Part shown: positions 18,971 to 28,727 of the stretch, in pieces
Layout: each line of letters starts with the position of its first letter
Position numbering within the stretch: position 1 is the first letter of the stretch
Assembly: GCF_003364205.1 (NCBI RefSeq)
Contig: NZ_NXLV01000015.1
Location: forward strand, 1 to 41,954
Direction: 5' to 3'
DNA length: 41,954 nt
DNA from: Helicobacter brantae
GTDB taxonomy: Bacteria > Campylobacterota > Campylobacteria > Campylobacterales > Helicobacteraceae
Program-made: the position numbers and the translations under genes
Notes under the pieces: generated by a model
The model's database searches: none
Seen by the model: only the letters and a program-made list of their open reading frames with translations
Told to the model about the DNA's origin: nothing

Positions 18971-19730
18971 TTTTAGCTCCTTTTATCACCAACTCCACAG
19001 GGCAATGATCGCTCCCAAAGATTTCAGGATAGATTTTGGCACTCACTAAAGAATCTTGCAAACTCTTTGAAGTAAGGAAGTAGTCGATTCTCCACCCCGT
19101 GTTGTTCTCTCTTGCTTTTCCCATATAGCTCCACCAAGTATAAGCCCCCTCTAGCGTGGGATAAAAATATCTAAAAGTATCAATAAACCCACTCTCTAAA
19201 AGCTCAGAAAACTTCGCTCTCTCCTCATCAGTAAATCCTGCATTTCTGCGATTGGTTTTGGGGTTTTTTAGATCAATCTCTGTATGAGCGACATTGAGAT
19301 CCCCACACACCACCACAGGCTTAAACTTCTCTAAATCTTTGAGATAAGCTCTGAAATCATCTTCCCAATTCATTCGATACTCTAGCCTTGTAAGTTCTCG
19401 CTGAGAGTTTGGGGTATAGACATTGACTAGATAAAAACTCTCATATTCAGCACAGATGATTCTCCCCTCTTTGTCGTGGTGTTCTATCCCCATATCATAG
19501 CTCACGCTTAGTGGTGGTTTTTTGGAGAAAATCGCTACTCCTGAATAGCCTTTCTTCTCTGCTGAGTTCCAATACTCCTCATATCCTTTGAAATCAAAAC
19601 TTGCTTGATCTCTTTGCATTTTGCTCTCTTGGATACAAAACACATCAGCATCAACACTTTCAAAAAACTCCATAAATCCCTTATTCATACACGCTCTCAA
19701 ACCATTGACATTCCACGAAATCAGTTTCAT
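18963..19730 (-). CDS. xth: Exonuclease III (AP endonuclease)
   Basis: 255 aa from the ATG at 19730, chosen because [13 protein letters not shown] is the standard start and GGAG lies just upstream. A longer frame from 19814 carries an unlike leader. It removes 3' blocks and cuts at abasic sites in base excision repair. Catalytic marks are visible: WNVNGLRA (Asn7), CIQESK (Glu35), GDLNVAH, WRIDYFL and the terminal GSDHCPV (Asp-His). This is the normal ExoIII length. The 3' end overlaps the NAD(P)-binding gene; upstream is a divergent AAA+ gene. Confidence 0.92.
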   Translation of the reverse strand: MKLISWNVNGLRACMNKGFMEFFESVDADVFCIQESKMQRDQASFDFKGYEEYWNSAEKKGYSGVAIFSKKPPLSVSYDMGIEHHDKEGRIICAEYESFYLVNVYTPNSQRELTRLEYRMNWEDDFRAYLKDLEKFKPVVVCGDLNVAHTEIDLKNPKTNRRNAGFTDEERAKFSELLESGFIDTFRYFYPTLEGAYTWWSYMGKARENNTGWRIDYFLTSKSLQDSLVSAKIYPEIFGSDHCPVELVIKGAKNA

Positions 19731-19828
19731 TTTTGCTCCATTTTTGTTGATTAAAACTTGGCATTTTACCCCACAGCTACATTTTCCTTTGATAAAATCG
19801 CAAACAAAAATCACAAACGAGAAAGATA

Positions 19829-21559
19829 ATGCAATACTATTTAGATTTTATCAATACCAAAGAAGTGCAAAAATCCACCATTTTCCCCTCACTCAAGTGC
19901 GATGAAGACGAGGCAAAAATCTTGCAATATATGGCAAAAGCCTTGCTGAATTCTGAAGTAGAAATAATGGTGCTAAGTTTAGTGGAAAATCTCTTTGGGC
20001 TTAAGGGTGAAGAGACTCTTGCCTATCTTCCCAAAATCAAAAATCTCTTAGAGCTTGGCTGGGTTTCCCAAAGCAACTTCTCACGCCCCACAAACACCCT
20101 ACTCCTAGAGCTACTCAATGAAAATATTTATCTCACTCATAGTTTTTTGAGACTCCTTGAAGATGGCACACTTGAAGTCGCACTCCCCAAAGCCAACCCC
20201 TATCAAGATCACCTAGAATACCTCAAAGATCAATTTCTCAAAATCGACTTACTTCAGCAAATCAACCACCTCAAACTCTCCTACAAGCTTGACTCTCCCT
20301 CACTCTCTAGAATCCAATATCGCCTCAACACCCTAGAGCAACAAATCAAATATCGACTTAAGCTCACTCAAACCCCATTTGAAATCGTCTCTCTCATCAA
20401 AGATGCCGAGCTTGATAGCAAAGAGCAGACGCTGTTTTTTGCATTACTCAAAGAGGAGTATTCAGGGGGAGAGGGGAATCTAAGAGAGATGAATGCCCTC
20501 ATAGAGCTTATCAGCGAAGATGAATATGACAAAATCAAAAACCGCTCCTTGCTTGATGAAAAAAGCAATTTGATTGAGAAAAATCTAGTGGATTATGATG
20601 AGATTCTCAACCCCTTTGGAGGGATTGCTAGGACATTTTTCATCAATGAGGAGATTTTGCAAAAAATCATCTACCCCAACAAAAAAAAGAAAAAGAGCAA
20701 AAACACTCTCACTAACCTCATCAAAGAGCAAGAAACTTTTGAAATCCTAGAGCCAAAAAAAGACCTCAAAGATATTGTCCTAGCCCCCTCAACAAGGGAA
20801 GTGCTAGAGAGTTTGCTTAAGCAAATGGATCCCAAAGTCATCTCTCAACTCAAAGCGTGGGGAGTGAAAGAGAGAAAGAGTGGGATTGAGAGTAAAATCA
20901 TTTTCTATGGTTCAGCAGGAACAGGCAAAACTCTCACAGCCCTAGCACTAGCCAAAAGCCTAAAAAAGCAGATTCTCAACTTTGATTGCTCCAAAATCCT
21001 TTCAATGTATGTGGGAGAGAGTGAGAAAAATGTGAGAAAAATCTTTGATAGCTATCGTGAAATCACACAAAAAAGCAAAAGTGAGCCAATTTTGCTCCTA
21101 GATGAAGCCGATCAATTCCTGAGTGCAAGAAGCACAGGTGGGGGAGGAGCAGATAAGATGCATAATCAAATGCAAAATATTTTCTTAGAGCAGATTGAAA
21201 AATTTGATGGAATCCTCATCGCCACTACCAACCTGCTAGAAACCCTTGATAGTGCGTTTTCTAGGAGATTTAACTACAAAATTGAGTTCAAACGCCCCAC
21301 CCAAGAGCAAAGAGCCAAACTTTGGGAGCTTCATCTTCCCAAAAATGCTTCCTACTCTATGGACAAAAAAGAGCTAGTCAAAAAACTCTCAAGCTATGAT
21401 CTTAGTGGTGGGCAAATCTCATTGGTTGTCAAAAACACAGCCTACAAAGTCGCCACAAGGGACAATCCCACATTTTCACTTGAAGACTTTAGCAAAGAAA
21501 TCATTAAAGAGAGAGATGGAAGCTTTGATGGAGAGAAAAGTATGGGGTTTGTGGTGTGA
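19829..21559 (+). CDS. AAA+ ATPase with an uncharacterised N-terminal region
   Basis: 576 aa. The N-terminal 330 residues are helical and charged with no domain I recognise. The C-terminal AAA+ module has Walker A GSAGTGKT (residues 361-368), pore-like MYVGESEKN, Walker B LLLDEAD (422-428), sensor 1 ATTN and an arginine pair SRRF near 479, then a helical lid ending in [10 protein letters not shown]. The module resembles FtsH/Cdc48-type single AAA proteins that unfold or remodel other proteins. It sits between divergent xth and the iron gene feoB. A basic KKKKKSK stretch precedes the AAA part. Target unknown. Confidence 0.8.
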   Translation: MQYYLDFINTKEVQKSTIFPSLKCDEDEAKILQYMAKALLNSEVEIMVLSLVENLFGLKGEETLAYLPKIKNLLELGWVSQSNFSRPTNTLLLELLNENIYLTHSFLRLLEDGTLEVALPKANPYQDHLEYLKDQFLKIDLLQQINHLKLSYKLDSPSLSRIQYRLNTLEQQIKYRLKLTQTPFEIVSLIKDAELDSKEQTLFFALLKEEYSGGEGNLREMNALIELISEDEYDKIKNRSLLDEKSNLIEKNLVDYDEILNPFGGIARTFFINEEILQKIIYPNKKKKKSKNTLTNLIKEQETFEILEPKKDLKDIVLAPSTREVLESLLKQMDPKVISQLKAWGVKERKSGIESKIIFYGSAGTGKTLTALALAKSLKKQILNFDCSKILSMYVGESEKNVRKIFDSYREITQKSKSEPILLLDEADQFLSARSTGGGGADKMHNQMQNIFLEQIEKFDGILIATTNLLETLDSAFSRRFNYKIEFKRPTQEQRAKLWELHLPKNASYSMDKKELVKKLSSYDLSGGQISLVVKNTAYKVATRDNPTFSLEDFSKEIIKERDGSFDGEKSMGFVV

Positions 21560-21628
21560 GCCACAACACTTCACCAAAAACACCCACCACAATAATTTCA
21601 AAATAAGAAATTTTCATTATCTCCTCAA

Positions 21629-21649
21629 AAATGATAATAACTATCATTT
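21629..21649 (+). promoter_or_regulatory. Fur box upstream of feoB
   Basis: A near-perfect 21-bp palindrome, AAATGATAAT-A-ACTATCATTT, with a single mismatch between arms; it fits the Fur consensus built of GATAAT units. It ends 2 bp before the -35 box of the feoB promoter, so iron-loaded Fur would block RNA polymerase. Confidence 0.82.
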
Positions 21650-21651
21650 TA

Positions 21652-21680
21652 TTGACAGAAAGACAAAAAAGGTGTAGAAT
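21652..21680 (+). promoter_or_regulatory. Sigma-70 promoter of feoB
   Basis: TTGACA (21652-21657), 17 bp, TAGAAT (21675-21680). A consensus -35 and near-consensus -10 at ideal spacing, 29 nt before the feoB ATG, with GAGGA ribosome binding site at 21701-21705. Confidence 0.85.
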
Positions 21681-21709
21681 GAAAGAAAACTTCACAAAAA
21701 GAGGACAAA

Positions 21710-23848
21710 ATGAAAAAACATATCACAATCGCTCTTGCAGGACAACCCAATGTCGGCAAAAGCTCAATCATCAATAAAATCAGTGGCAGTAATCTCAAAG
21801 TCGGAAACTTCACAGGGGTAACGATTGAGAAAGCCTATGCCACATTTGAGCATCAAAACTACTCAATCACTATCATTGATCTCCCCGGAACTTACTCACT
21901 CAATCAATACACCCAAGAAGAGAAAATCACTCAAGACTTCCTTTTAAATGAAAACTATGATGTGATTTTAAATGTGCTTGATTCTACAAACCTAGAGCGA
22001 AACCTTGCCCTCACAGCCCAAATCCTAGAGCTAGATCGCAAAACAATTGTCGCACTCAATATGAATGATGAAGCCCAAAAAGAAGGGATACAAATTGATG
22101 AAAAACAACTTAGCAATATCTTAGGAGTGCCTTGTGTGAAAGTAACTTCAAGCAATTCTTCTGATATGCAAAAGCTCTTAGAGATGATTATCCGCCTCTA
22201 TGAAAAACCTTTTTGTCCCTCCAAACGCACTTATAGTGAGTGCATTGAAGAAGAGATAAAAACCCTAAGCGATCATCTCATTGCCAAACAATACCCTTGT
22301 GTGAATACTCTTATCAAAGAGGGACAAATCATCAACTATCGCAAACTCTCCATCTCTTTGCTCCAACAAAATGAAGAAATCTATCAAATCCTCTCCTCCA
22401 AGCCTTGCTGGGTAGAACTTGCTCCTATGCTTACTCAAAGTATCTCTAGGATTTGCAAAGTTTTAGAAGAAGAGAGAGTGAGCAATATTTTCAACCTAGA
22501 GCATTATGCTTATGCCAAAGGTGCAAGTCTTGAAGTGCAAAACCAAAAGCCACGCCCAATTGACAAAACCCAAAAGATTGATTCAATTCTACTCAACAAA
22601 TATCTAGGAATCCCCATTTTCCTTTTCTTGATGTGGTTGCTTTTTCAAGCCACATTTACTCTTGGAGCGATTCCAAAAGAGGGGATTGAAGAGTGCTTTG
22701 CTTTCTTTGGAGAACTTGCAAAAGAGTATATCCCAAGCCCTGCCCTCTCCTCTCTTATCGCTGATGGAATCATCGGTGGAGTAGGAGCAGTGGTGAGCTT
22801 CTTGCCTGATATTTTGATTCTCTTCCTTGGAATTGTGATTTTGGAGGGGAGTGGATATATGGCAAGGATTGCGTTTTTGCTTGATGGATTCTTTCATCGC
22901 TTTGGATTACACGGCAAGAGCTTTATCCCCCTTGTTACGGGGTTTGGGTGCAGTGTCCCTGCGTTTATGAGCACAAGAATGCTGAAAAATCGAGGCGATA
23001 AAATGCTAACCCTTTTTATCATCAACTTTATGAGCTGTGGAGCAAGACTGCCTGTGTATGTGCTCTTTATCGGTGCATTCTTCCCTCAAAAGCACTCAGG
23101 AAATATCCTCTTTGGGATTTATATTTTGGGGGCATTAGTGGGACTTGTGATGGCAAAGATTCTCAAACTCACTGCCTTTAGGGGGATTGATGAGCCTTTT
23201 GTAATGGAGATGCCAAAGTATCGCTTCCCCTCAGCCAAACTCATCGCTTATAGCGTATGGAACAAAGCAAAAATGTATCTCAAAAAAGCAGGGACATTTA
23301 TTCTAGGAGCTTCTATGCTGATTTGGTTTTCTACCCAATACCCCAAACACCCTCAAATTGAAGCTAGATATGAATCTGAAGTCCAAACCCTAGAGCAAAA
23401 AGGTGCAAAAGCAGAAGAGATAGAAGAGCTAGAGCATCAAAAAGAAGCCTTGCTTTTGGAGAAAAGTTATCTAGGCTATATTGGAGAGGGCATTGCTCCG
23501 CTCTTTGCTCCATTTGATTTTGACTGGAAACTTTCAGTCTCCCTCATCAGTGGCCTAGCAGCAAAAGAGACAATGATTTCAACTATGGGTGTGCTTTACT
23601 CTCTTGGAGAAGATTTAGATGAGAGCAGTCAAGATCTCAAAAGCACTCTAGCTCAAAATATCTCTATCCCCACAGCAATCGCCTTTATCCTCTTTGTAAT
23701 GTTTTACAACCCTTGCCTTGCAGCCACCATCGTCTTTGGCAAAGAGGCAGGGGGGAGAAAATATGTCTTCTATCTTTTCCTCCTTACTTCCCTTACAGCC
23801 TATGTCTTTGCCCTCATTGGCTACAATCTCACAAAACTCTTTTTCTAA
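21710..23848 (+). CDS. feoB: Ferrous iron transporter FeoB
   Basis: 712 aa. N-terminal G domain: G1 GQPNVGKS (residues 11-18), G2 around VGNFTGVT (31-38), G3 DLPG (57-60), G4 NMND (117-120). It is followed by the helical switch domain and a membrane part from about residue 300. Gate motifs are visible: GYMARIAFLLDGFFHRFGLHGKSFIPLVTGFGCSVPA and later SCGARLPVYVLF. It imports Fe2+ across the inner membrane. FeoA/FeoC are absent nearby, as is usual in Helicobacter. Expression is probably iron-repressed through the Fur box at 21629. A weak CCCTC/GAGGG hairpin follows the stop, then the tRNA promoter. Confidence 0.95.
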   Translation: MKKHITIALAGQPNVGKSSIINKISGSNLKVGNFTGVTIEKAYATFEHQNYSITIIDLPGTYSLNQYTQEEKITQDFLLNENYDVILNVLDSTNLERNLALTAQILELDRKTIVALNMNDEAQKEGIQIDEKQLSNILGVPCVKVTSSNSSDMQKLLEMIIRLYEKPFCPSKRTYSECIEEEIKTLSDHLIAKQYPCVNTLIKEGQIINYRKLSISLLQQNEEIYQILSSKPCWVELAPMLTQSISRICKVLEEERVSNIFNLEHYAYAKGASLEVQNQKPRPIDKTQKIDSILLNKYLGIPIFLFLMWLLFQATFTLGAIPKEGIEECFAFFGELAKEYIPSPALSSLIADGIIGGVGAVVSFLPDILILFLGIVILEGSGYMARIAFLLDGFFHRFGLHGKSFIPLVTGFGCSVPAFMSTRMLKNRGDKMLTLFIINFMSCGARLPVYVLFIGAFFPQKHSGNILFGIYILGALVGLVMAKILKLTAFRGIDEPFVMEMPKYRFPSAKLIAYSVWNKAKMYLKKAGTFILGASMLIWFSTQYPKHPQIEARYESEVQTLEQKGAKAEEIEELEHQKEALLLEKSYLGYIGEGIAPLFAPFDFDWKLSVSLISGLAAKETMISTMGVLYSLGEDLDESSQDLKSTLAQNISIPTAIAFILFVMFYNPCLAATIVFGKEAGGRKYVFYLFLLTSLTAYVFALIGYNLTKLFF

Positions 23849-23903
23849 AACCCCTCTTTTTGAGGGAAAATGCAAATTTTTCTCACAAAAACAAGACTCT
23901 TTC

Positions 23904-23932
23904 TTGACAAAGTGGCAAAGTTTCCTTATAAT
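23904..23932 (+). promoter_or_regulatory. Consensus promoter of the tRNA cluster
   Basis: TTGACA (23904-23909), 17 bp, TATAAT (23927-23932): both hexamers match consensus. Transcription would begin about 10 nt before tRNA-Pro. This is expected for a strong stable-RNA promoter. Confidence 0.9.
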
Positions 23933-23952
23933 CTCGGTTTTTATTTTCTTGT

Positions 23953-24030
23953 CGGGGCGTAGCGCAGTCTGGTTAGCGCACTTGGTTTGGGACCAAGGGG
24001 TCGAAGGTTCGAATCCTTTCGCCCCGACCA
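23953..24030 (+). tRNA. tRNA-Pro (UGG)
   Basis: The acceptor CGGGGCG pairs with CGCCCCG, followed by A and an encoded CCA. The anticodon loop TTTGGGA between CTTGG and CCAAG gives TGG. T-loop GGTTCGAATCC is present. First of four tRNA genes. Confidence 0.95.
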
Positions 24031-24047
24031 TTTTTCTACTCTTTTAT

Positions 24048-24125
24048 GGTGGGTGTAGCTCAGTTGGTTAGAGCATCAGATTGTGGTCCTGAGGGTCGTG
24101 GGTTCGATCCCCATCACCCACCCCA
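24048..24125 (+). tRNA. tRNA-His (GUG)
   Basis: An extra 5' G (24048) faces discriminator C (24122), the His identity pair. GTGGGTG pairs with CACCCAC, then encoded CCA. Anticodon loop TTGTGGT gives GTG. The innermost anticodon-stem pair looks like A-C rather than a Watson-Crick pair. Confidence 0.95.
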
Positions 24126-24137
24126 TACAAAGAGTGT

Positions 24138-24214
24138 GCGTTCGTAGCTCAACTGGATAGAGCACCAGACTTCGGATCTGGGGGTTAGGGGTTCGACTCC
24201 CTTCGGGCGTACCA
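24138..24214 (+). tRNA. tRNA-Arg (UCG)
   Basis: The acceptor GCGTTCG pairs with CGGGCGT through several G-U pairs, then A and encoded CCA. The anticodon loop CTTCGGA between CCAGA and TCTGG gives TCG. Confidence 0.93.
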
Positions 24215-24228
24215 TAACCCTTCTTTAT

Positions 24229-24305
24229 GCGCTCATAGCTCAGCTGGATAGAGCAACGGCCTTCTAAGCCGTAGGTCAGAGGTTCGAATCCTCTTGGGCG
24301 TACCA
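24229..24305 (+). tRNA. tRNA-Arg (UCU)
   Basis: The acceptor GCGCTCA pairs with TGGGCGT, then A and encoded CCA. The anticodon loop CTTCTAA between ACGGC and GCCGT gives TCT. Last gene of the cluster; only a short T-run (24329-24334) follows. Confidence 0.93.
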
Positions 24306-24414
24306 CTTCATCTCATTTATCTCAAACTTTTTTATACCCATTGTGCTTTGATAGATTTTTTGTATTTTGATTGATTTCTTAAAAAAGTAACAATTAAGTA
24401 AAAATTTATAAGAG

Positions 24415-24420
24415 TAGAAT
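24415..24420 (+). promoter_or_regulatory. Possible -10 box of the LRR gene
   Basis: TAGAAT lies 31 nt before the ATG at 24452, after an A/T-rich stretch without a clear -35. Ribosome binding site AAGGA at 24441-24445, 6 nt before the ATG. Confidence 0.45.
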
Positions 24421-24451
24421 CGCCCAAAATTTAAAACAGAAAGGATACCCT

Positions 24452-25165
24452 ATGGAAAAATGGGCTAAAGAATTCATCTCTTGGTGTGATCACCATAAAA
24501 TCAGCGTCCCAAGAACTCAAGAAGAGTTATTGGCACTTAAAGTTTTTGAAGCCAAAGGCAAAAACCTAACTTCAATCCATCAAAATATTGCATATCTCAA
24601 AAACCTTTATCGCATCGTGCTTGATCACAATATGCTCTCCACCCTCCCCCCACTCCCAAGGCGTGTAAATGCAGTATCTCTCTCTCATAATCTTTTTAGA
24701 GAAGTTCCACAAGGCATAAGAAATCTTAGAAATCTCCACACCCTCATCATCTCTCACAACAGCATTGAGGCATTACCCCAATGGCTTGAAGAGTTCAAAA
24801 CTTTGCATTTGCTAGATATTGTGAATAACAAAATCACTTCTTTGCAAAACCTCTCCAAAAATACAGAGCTAAAAATCCTCCTAGCTTCAGATAACAAAAT
24901 CAAAGATATTTCCCCTATCTATAATCTCACCGAGCTAAAAATCTTTGATTTCTCTGATAATAAGGTTACAGAATTTGACAAAAGGATTAGAAATCTCAAA
25001 CATCTCAAATTCTTCTCTGGCTTGGATAACAAAATCACACGATTTGATATGCTTTTCTTGCTCTCAAATATAAAAGTCTATCTCCAACCCTCCAAAACCC
25101 CCAAACTCAAGGCAACAGAGTTTTTGCGTTATCTCACAAAAAAACTCCACCTCAAAATCGCCTAA
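24452..25165 (+). CDS. Leucine-rich-repeat protein
   Basis: 237 aa. Several 21-23-residue leucine-rich repeats from about residue 45 to 200, with consensus like LxxLxxLxISHNxIExLPxx (NLHTLIISHNSIEALPQWL, HLLDIVNNKITSLQNL, LKILLASDNKIKDISPI, LKIFDFSDNKVTEF). No signal peptide or membrane segment, so probably cytoplasmic. The N-terminal 40 residues (WAKEFISWCDHHKI) are a short helical cap; the C-terminus (LRYLTKKLHLKIA) is basic. LRR proteins bind other proteins; the partner is unknown. Convergent with the porin-like gene, 21 bp apart. Confidence 0.82.
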   Translation: MEKWAKEFISWCDHHKISVPRTQEELLALKVFEAKGKNLTSIHQNIAYLKNLYRIVLDHNMLSTLPPLPRRVNAVSLSHNLFREVPQGIRNLRNLHTLIISHNSIEALPQWLEEFKTLHLLDIVNNKITSLQNLSKNTELKILLASDNKIKDISPIYNLTELKIFDFSDNKVTEFDKRIRNLKHLKFFSGLDNKITRFDMLFLLSNIKVYLQPSKTPKLKATEFLRYLTKKLHLKIA

Positions 25166-25186
25166 TCCCTCTCCTCTCCCCCTCAC

Positions 25187-26362
25187 TTAAAACGACAAAC
25201 TCATTCCTGCTTGGACTTGAATTACATTGGGAATCGCATCATTGCCTAAGTGGGTATTATAGACATTGACAAAGGCTGAAACATTGTTTGTAAAATTAAA
25301 GCTCATTGCAAGATCGACTTCGTTTTGGATATGGCGTCCTCCAATAGAAGGAATCGCTGAAGTGAAAAGCCCCACACCATAGAGCAGACAAAGAGTTACT
25401 TGATCAAATGTCCCTGCAAGAGCAGTATAAATCACACTTGTATCCACTGCAAAGCTAGAATCTAAGACATTTCCCACTCCTAGAGGAGAAATGGTGTTGT
25501 TGATTCGATTAAGGCTTCCCCACCCACTCTCTTTGCCACTTTGAATATATCCAAAAGAAAAATCCAATCCTGCTGCCTCTACATAAAGTTTGGCATCAAA
25601 ATCCACTCCATCACCTCTATCATCACCATTGCTAAACTCAAAGCTTCCTGCAGTATTGAGAGCTAGTCCGATTTTGGATTTGGAAAACTTATACTCAAAT
25701 CCTGTGCTTGCACCTAGCACATAATTGACTGAATATCCAAAAGAGGTATAGACTTTTGCCCAAAACTCCCAATCTTTGTTGGTAAAGTTGTATTTGCTTG
25801 AGGCATAAGTATATCCACTCCAATTCTCTGTATAGCGAGAGAATGCACTCATTGAAGTGGGGGTAACATCTCCATAGGAGTTGATCCAGCAAAGCTCCAA
25901 AAGGAGATTTTCTAATGAGCGATTTCTTACCCAAAATCCTTCTACTTGGTTGCTTATCCACTCATTGCTGACAAAAAATCGCCCTGCTTTTATGCTTGTA
26001 TCCCCATCAAAATACTCTAGGAATGTATCTTTGAGCAAAATAGGATTAGAGCTATCAAAATCAAGATTGATATCTCCCTTGTGCCATTGCCACAAAGGAT
26101 AAGCCGCACGAAATCCCACAGAAAGTCGCATATTTTTATAAAATGCTGAGCGATATTGCAATCCCATTGTAATAGCCACATAGCTCTCATCTCTCATTCC
26201 AAAACTATCAGCAATACTTGTGGCAAAAGGATCATAATAATCTGAGTAAAAACTCACATCGCCTTGAGTTACACCATTTTTCAGAGCCTCATCAATGTTA
26301 TCATACGCACTTGCCAAAGCAAGAGAGCCTAAAAATACCAAAGTCTTCTTTTTCATATCCAT
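25187..26362 (-). CDS. Outer-membrane porin-like protein (OprD-like)
   Basis: About 391 aa. Signal peptide [17 protein letters not shown], cut before YDNID. The rest is Gly/Tyr/Ser/Asn-rich with alternating strands and a final SLSF, as in outer-membrane beta-barrels; the length and the GRFFVSNEW / AFSRYTENW stretches recall the Opr-type porins of epsilonproteobacteria. Two starts are possible: ATG 26362, or ATG 26356, which overlaps the panC TGA as ATGA. It appears to be the last gene of the carbonic anhydrase-to-panC run. Substrate unknown. Confidence 0.72.
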   Translation of the reverse strand: MDMKKKTLVFLGSLALASAYDNIDEALKNGVTQGDVSFYSDYYDPFATSIADSFGMRDESYVAITMGLQYRSAFYKNMRLSVGFRAAYPLWQWHKGDINLDFDSSNPILLKDTFLEYFDGDTSIKAGRFFVSNEWISNQVEGFWVRNRSLENLLLELCWINSYGDVTPTSMSAFSRYTENWSGYTYASSKYNFTNKDWEFWAKVYTSFGYSVNYVLGASTGFEYKFSKSKIGLALNTAGSFEFSNGDDRGDGVDFDAKLYVEAAGLDFSFGYIQSGKESGWGSLNRINNTISPLGVGNVLDSSFAVDTSVIYTALAGTFDQVTLCLLYGVGLFTSAIPSIGGRHIQNEVDLAMSFNFTNNVSAFVNVYNTHLGNDAIPNVIQVQAGMSLSF

Positions 26363-27180
26363 AAGTTATCCAATAATCGAGTATTTCCTACTTTGCAAGT
26401 CAGTAGGATTAGGGTTTGAGTGGGAATGATTTGCTCTAGAGGTTCTAAAGTATGGTTGCAAAAAGCTAAATAATCCACATTCATTCCCTCTAGCTCCCTC
26501 ATTCCAAACTCATAAAGTTTGCCAACCTCCCTCTCTCCCTCATTGATGAGCCTAGCAATTTTTTGCAAGGTTTGAGGGATTTTAAGAGCGATTTGTCGCT
26601 CCTCTTTAGAGAGGTAGATATTTCTTGAACTCAATGCTAAGCCATCATCATCTCTGATGATAGGACAAGGCACGATTTCTAAGGGCAAAAAAAAGTCTTT
26701 TACCATTTTTTGCACAAGCAAAAGCTGTTGAGCGTCTTTTTGTCCAAAATACGCACGAGTAGGGGAAGTGAGATTAAAAAGCTTTAAGACCACTTGCAAT
26801 ACTCCATCAAAATGCCCTTTTCTTATCGCTCCCTCATATACATAACCCATAAGTTTGGGGGGATTGAGTGTGATTTCATCATCACTTTTATACATCTCTT
26901 TGCTCTCAGGAGCAAAAATCGCATCAACTCCTTGAGCTAGAGCAATATCTGCTTGAAGTGTTCTAGGGTATTTGCCAAAGTCCTCATTTGCCCCAAATTG
27001 TGTGGGGTTGACAAAGATTGAGAGGAGAGTGTGAGGGTTTTGAGCCATTGAGGCTTTTAGCAAACTCAAATGCCCTGCGTGTAATGCCCCCATTGTCGGC
27101 ACAAACCCTAGAGGTGCATTGATACCCCTCCTCCACTCTTTTAGCTCCTCAATGGTTTTCAAAATCACAGGGGTTTTCAT
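26353..27180 (-). CDS. panC: Pantothenate synthetase
   Basis: 275 aa. Joins pantoate and beta-alanine with ATP in coenzyme A synthesis. [14 protein letters not shown] (ATP-binding HxGH), [30 protein letters not shown] and [10 protein letters not shown] are all standard PanC motifs. The ATG overlaps the pyrF stop by 4 nt (ATGA), and the 3' end overlaps the porin-like gene start. Confidence 0.95.
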   Translation of the reverse strand: MKTPVILKTIEELKEWRRGINAPLGFVPTMGALHAGHLSLLKASMAQNPHTLLSIFVNPTQFGANEDFGKYPRTLQADIALAQGVDAIFAPESKEMYKSDDEITLNPPKLMGYVYEGAIRKGHFDGVLQVVLKLFNLTSPTRAYFGQKDAQQLLLVQKMVKDFFLPLEIVPCPIIRDDDGLALSSRNIYLSKEERQIALKIPQTLQKIARLINEGEREVGKLYEFGMRELEGMNVDYLAFCNHTLEPLEQIIPTQTLILLTCKVGNTRLLDNLWI

Positions 27181-27851
27181 ACAATCTCTTTTAGGATTTT
27201 TTGTGTGATTTCTTTGGGATTGGGAGCTTGATATATGGGGCGTCCTACCACGATAAAGTCAGCCAATGCTTCTTTAGCACTTTTGGGAGTGGCAACCCTT
27301 TTTTGATCTCCTTTAGGATTTTCTTCAAATCTTATGGCAGGAGTGAGAGTGAGAAGAGAGGTGCTAGATTTAATCTCTTTACTCTCATACACCGAGCAAA
27401 CCACACCATTGCACCCTCCCTCTTGGGCTAGGAGAGCCAAAGTCTTGGCGTGAGAAGCAATAGGGGCGTTATAGATTGGAGTAAAGGTGCTATCCTCAAA
27501 GCTAGTAAGAGCCGTAACTGCAAAGACAAGGAGATTGCTATCTTTTGCTACTTCACTCACAGCTCTCATCCCCTCAGTCCCTGAACTTGAATGGATTGTA
27601 AGCATATCTACACCCAAAGCGATACACTCTTGTGTAGCTGTTGCCATAGTGTTGGGGATATCATAGAGTTTGAGATCCAAAAAGATTTTAAAATTTGGAT
27701 TGATAGCTTTAATCTCTTGCAAAAACTCTTTGCCATCACGAATAAAGCTTCTTAATCCCACTTTCACCCACAATTCAAACTCTCTAAGCTCTTGGAGCAA
27801 AGCAAGATTCTCCCTCTTAGAGCTCATATCAAGTGCAAGACAGAGTTGCAT
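27177..27851 (-). CDS. pyrF: Orotidine 5'-phosphate decarboxylase
   Basis: 224 aa. Last step of UMP synthesis. The N-terminal [17 protein letters not shown], the catalytic [10 protein letters not shown] segment and C-terminal TLTPAIRF...[12 protein letters not shown] phosphate-binding region are clear. The ATG shares its A with the nusB TAA (TAATG), with GGAG as ribosome binding site inside nusB. Confidence 0.94.
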   Translation of the reverse strand: MQLCLALDMSSKRENLALLQELREFELWVKVGLRSFIRDGKEFLQEIKAINPNFKIFLDLKLYDIPNTMATATQECIALGVDMLTIHSSSGTEGMRAVSEVAKDSNLLVFAVTALTSFEDSTFTPIYNAPIASHAKTLALLAQEGGCNGVVCSVYESKEIKSSTSLLTLTPAIRFEENPKGDQKRVATPKSAKEALADFIVVGRPIYQAPNPKEITQKILKEIV

Positions 27852-28252
27852 TATTTTTGCTCCTTTACAATCGCATCTAGCACTCCATTGATAAATCTTG
27901 GAGCATTATCACTTCCATAAAGTTTGGCTAATTCTATGGCTTCATTGATGACTATTGGGGCATCTGTGGAAGTGAAACAAATCTCATACACTCCAAGCCT
28001 TAAAATCGCTCTCTCAATCCCTCCGATTCTTTGGATATCCCACTCTTTGAGGTGTTGGCTGATTCTCTCATCAACCCCACTTAGCTTTTCTAACACTCCA
28101 TTAAAGAGAGAGAGTGCAAATTCTTGCTGTTTGTTTTTGATTTTTTTCTCTTCTAGGATTTCAGGGGCAAGACTTACAATCTCCTCATTCCCACTATCAT
28201 AAGCATATAGCAGACTTACGACTGCCTCTCTAGCTTGTGTGCGAGTTGCCAT
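27851..28252 (-). CDS. nusB: Transcription antitermination protein NusB
   Basis: 133 aa from the ATG at 28252 (MATRTQAREAVVSLLYAYDSG, the usual NusB start). A longer frame from 28279 overlaps ribH and is less likely. AAAAGG lies 7 nt upstream, within ribH, whose TGA ends one base before. NusB binds boxA RNA with S10 in rRNA antitermination. The C-terminal VINEAIELAKLYGSDNAPRFINGVLDAI is the conserved signature. Confidence 0.94.
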   Translation of the reverse strand: MATRTQAREAVVSLLYAYDSGNEEIVSLAPEILEEKKIKNKQQEFALSLFNGVLEKLSGVDERISQHLKEWDIQRIGGIERAILRLGVYEICFTSTDAPIVINEAIELAKLYGSDNAPRFINGVLDAIVKEQK

Positions 28253-28253
28253 A

Positions 28254-28718
28254 TCAAACCTTTTTGTAAAGATTGACAAGCTCTATCAAAGAGCTCATCG
28301 CCTCAAAGCCTTTGTTTCCTGCTTTGCTTCCTGCTCTCTCGATAGCTTGTTCGATATTATCTGTGGTTAGCACTCCAAAGCTTACAGCTTGATTGTATTG
28401 CAAAGCCATATTGGCAATTCCTTTGGTGGCTTCAGCAGATACATAATCAAAGTGAGGTGTCCCCCCTCTAATAATCGCACCCACACAGCATACCCCATCA
28501 TAAGCCTTACTTGCTAGAAGTCTTTGAAGCACAAAAGGAATCTCATATGCCCCTGGAGCTAGGATAAGAGAGAGGTTTTTTTCTTCTCCTCCGTGTCTAA
28601 GGAAGCAATCCTTTGCCCCCTCTATCAATCTGTCTGTAATAATATGATTAAATCGGCTTGAGAGGATTGCGATTTTCTCACTCCCCTCAAGTTTGAGTTT
28701 TCCTTCAATGATTTGCAT
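28254..28718 (-). CDS. ribH: 6,7-dimethyl-8-ribityllumazine synthase
   Basis: 154 aa. Penultimate step of riboflavin synthesis. [53 protein letters not shown] (substrate and catalytic His region) and [17 protein letters not shown] are diagnostic. It lies 9 bp after kdsA, with AAGGA upstream of the ATG. Confidence 0.96.
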   Translation of the reverse strand: MQIIEGKLKLEGSEKIAILSSRFNHIITDRLIEGAKDCFLRHGGEEKNLSLILAPGAYEIPFVLQRLLASKAYDGVCCVGAIIRGGTPHFDYVSAEATKGIANMALQYNQAVSFGVLTTDNIEQAIERAGSKAGNKGFEAMSSLIELVNLYKKV

Positions 28719-28727
28719 ATTTTTTCC

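Noticed and set aside
18963-19814. Longer exonuclease III starting at 19814
   Set aside because: The extra 28 residues do not resemble the family, and the ATG at 19730 has a GGAG site and the standard [10 protein letters not shown] start.
23648-24306. ORFs across the feoB end and the tRNA cluster (127, 117 and 76 codons)
   Set aside because: They run through four well-formed tRNA genes; the GFEPLT / GSRTPN-like words are the known artefact of translating tRNA genes.
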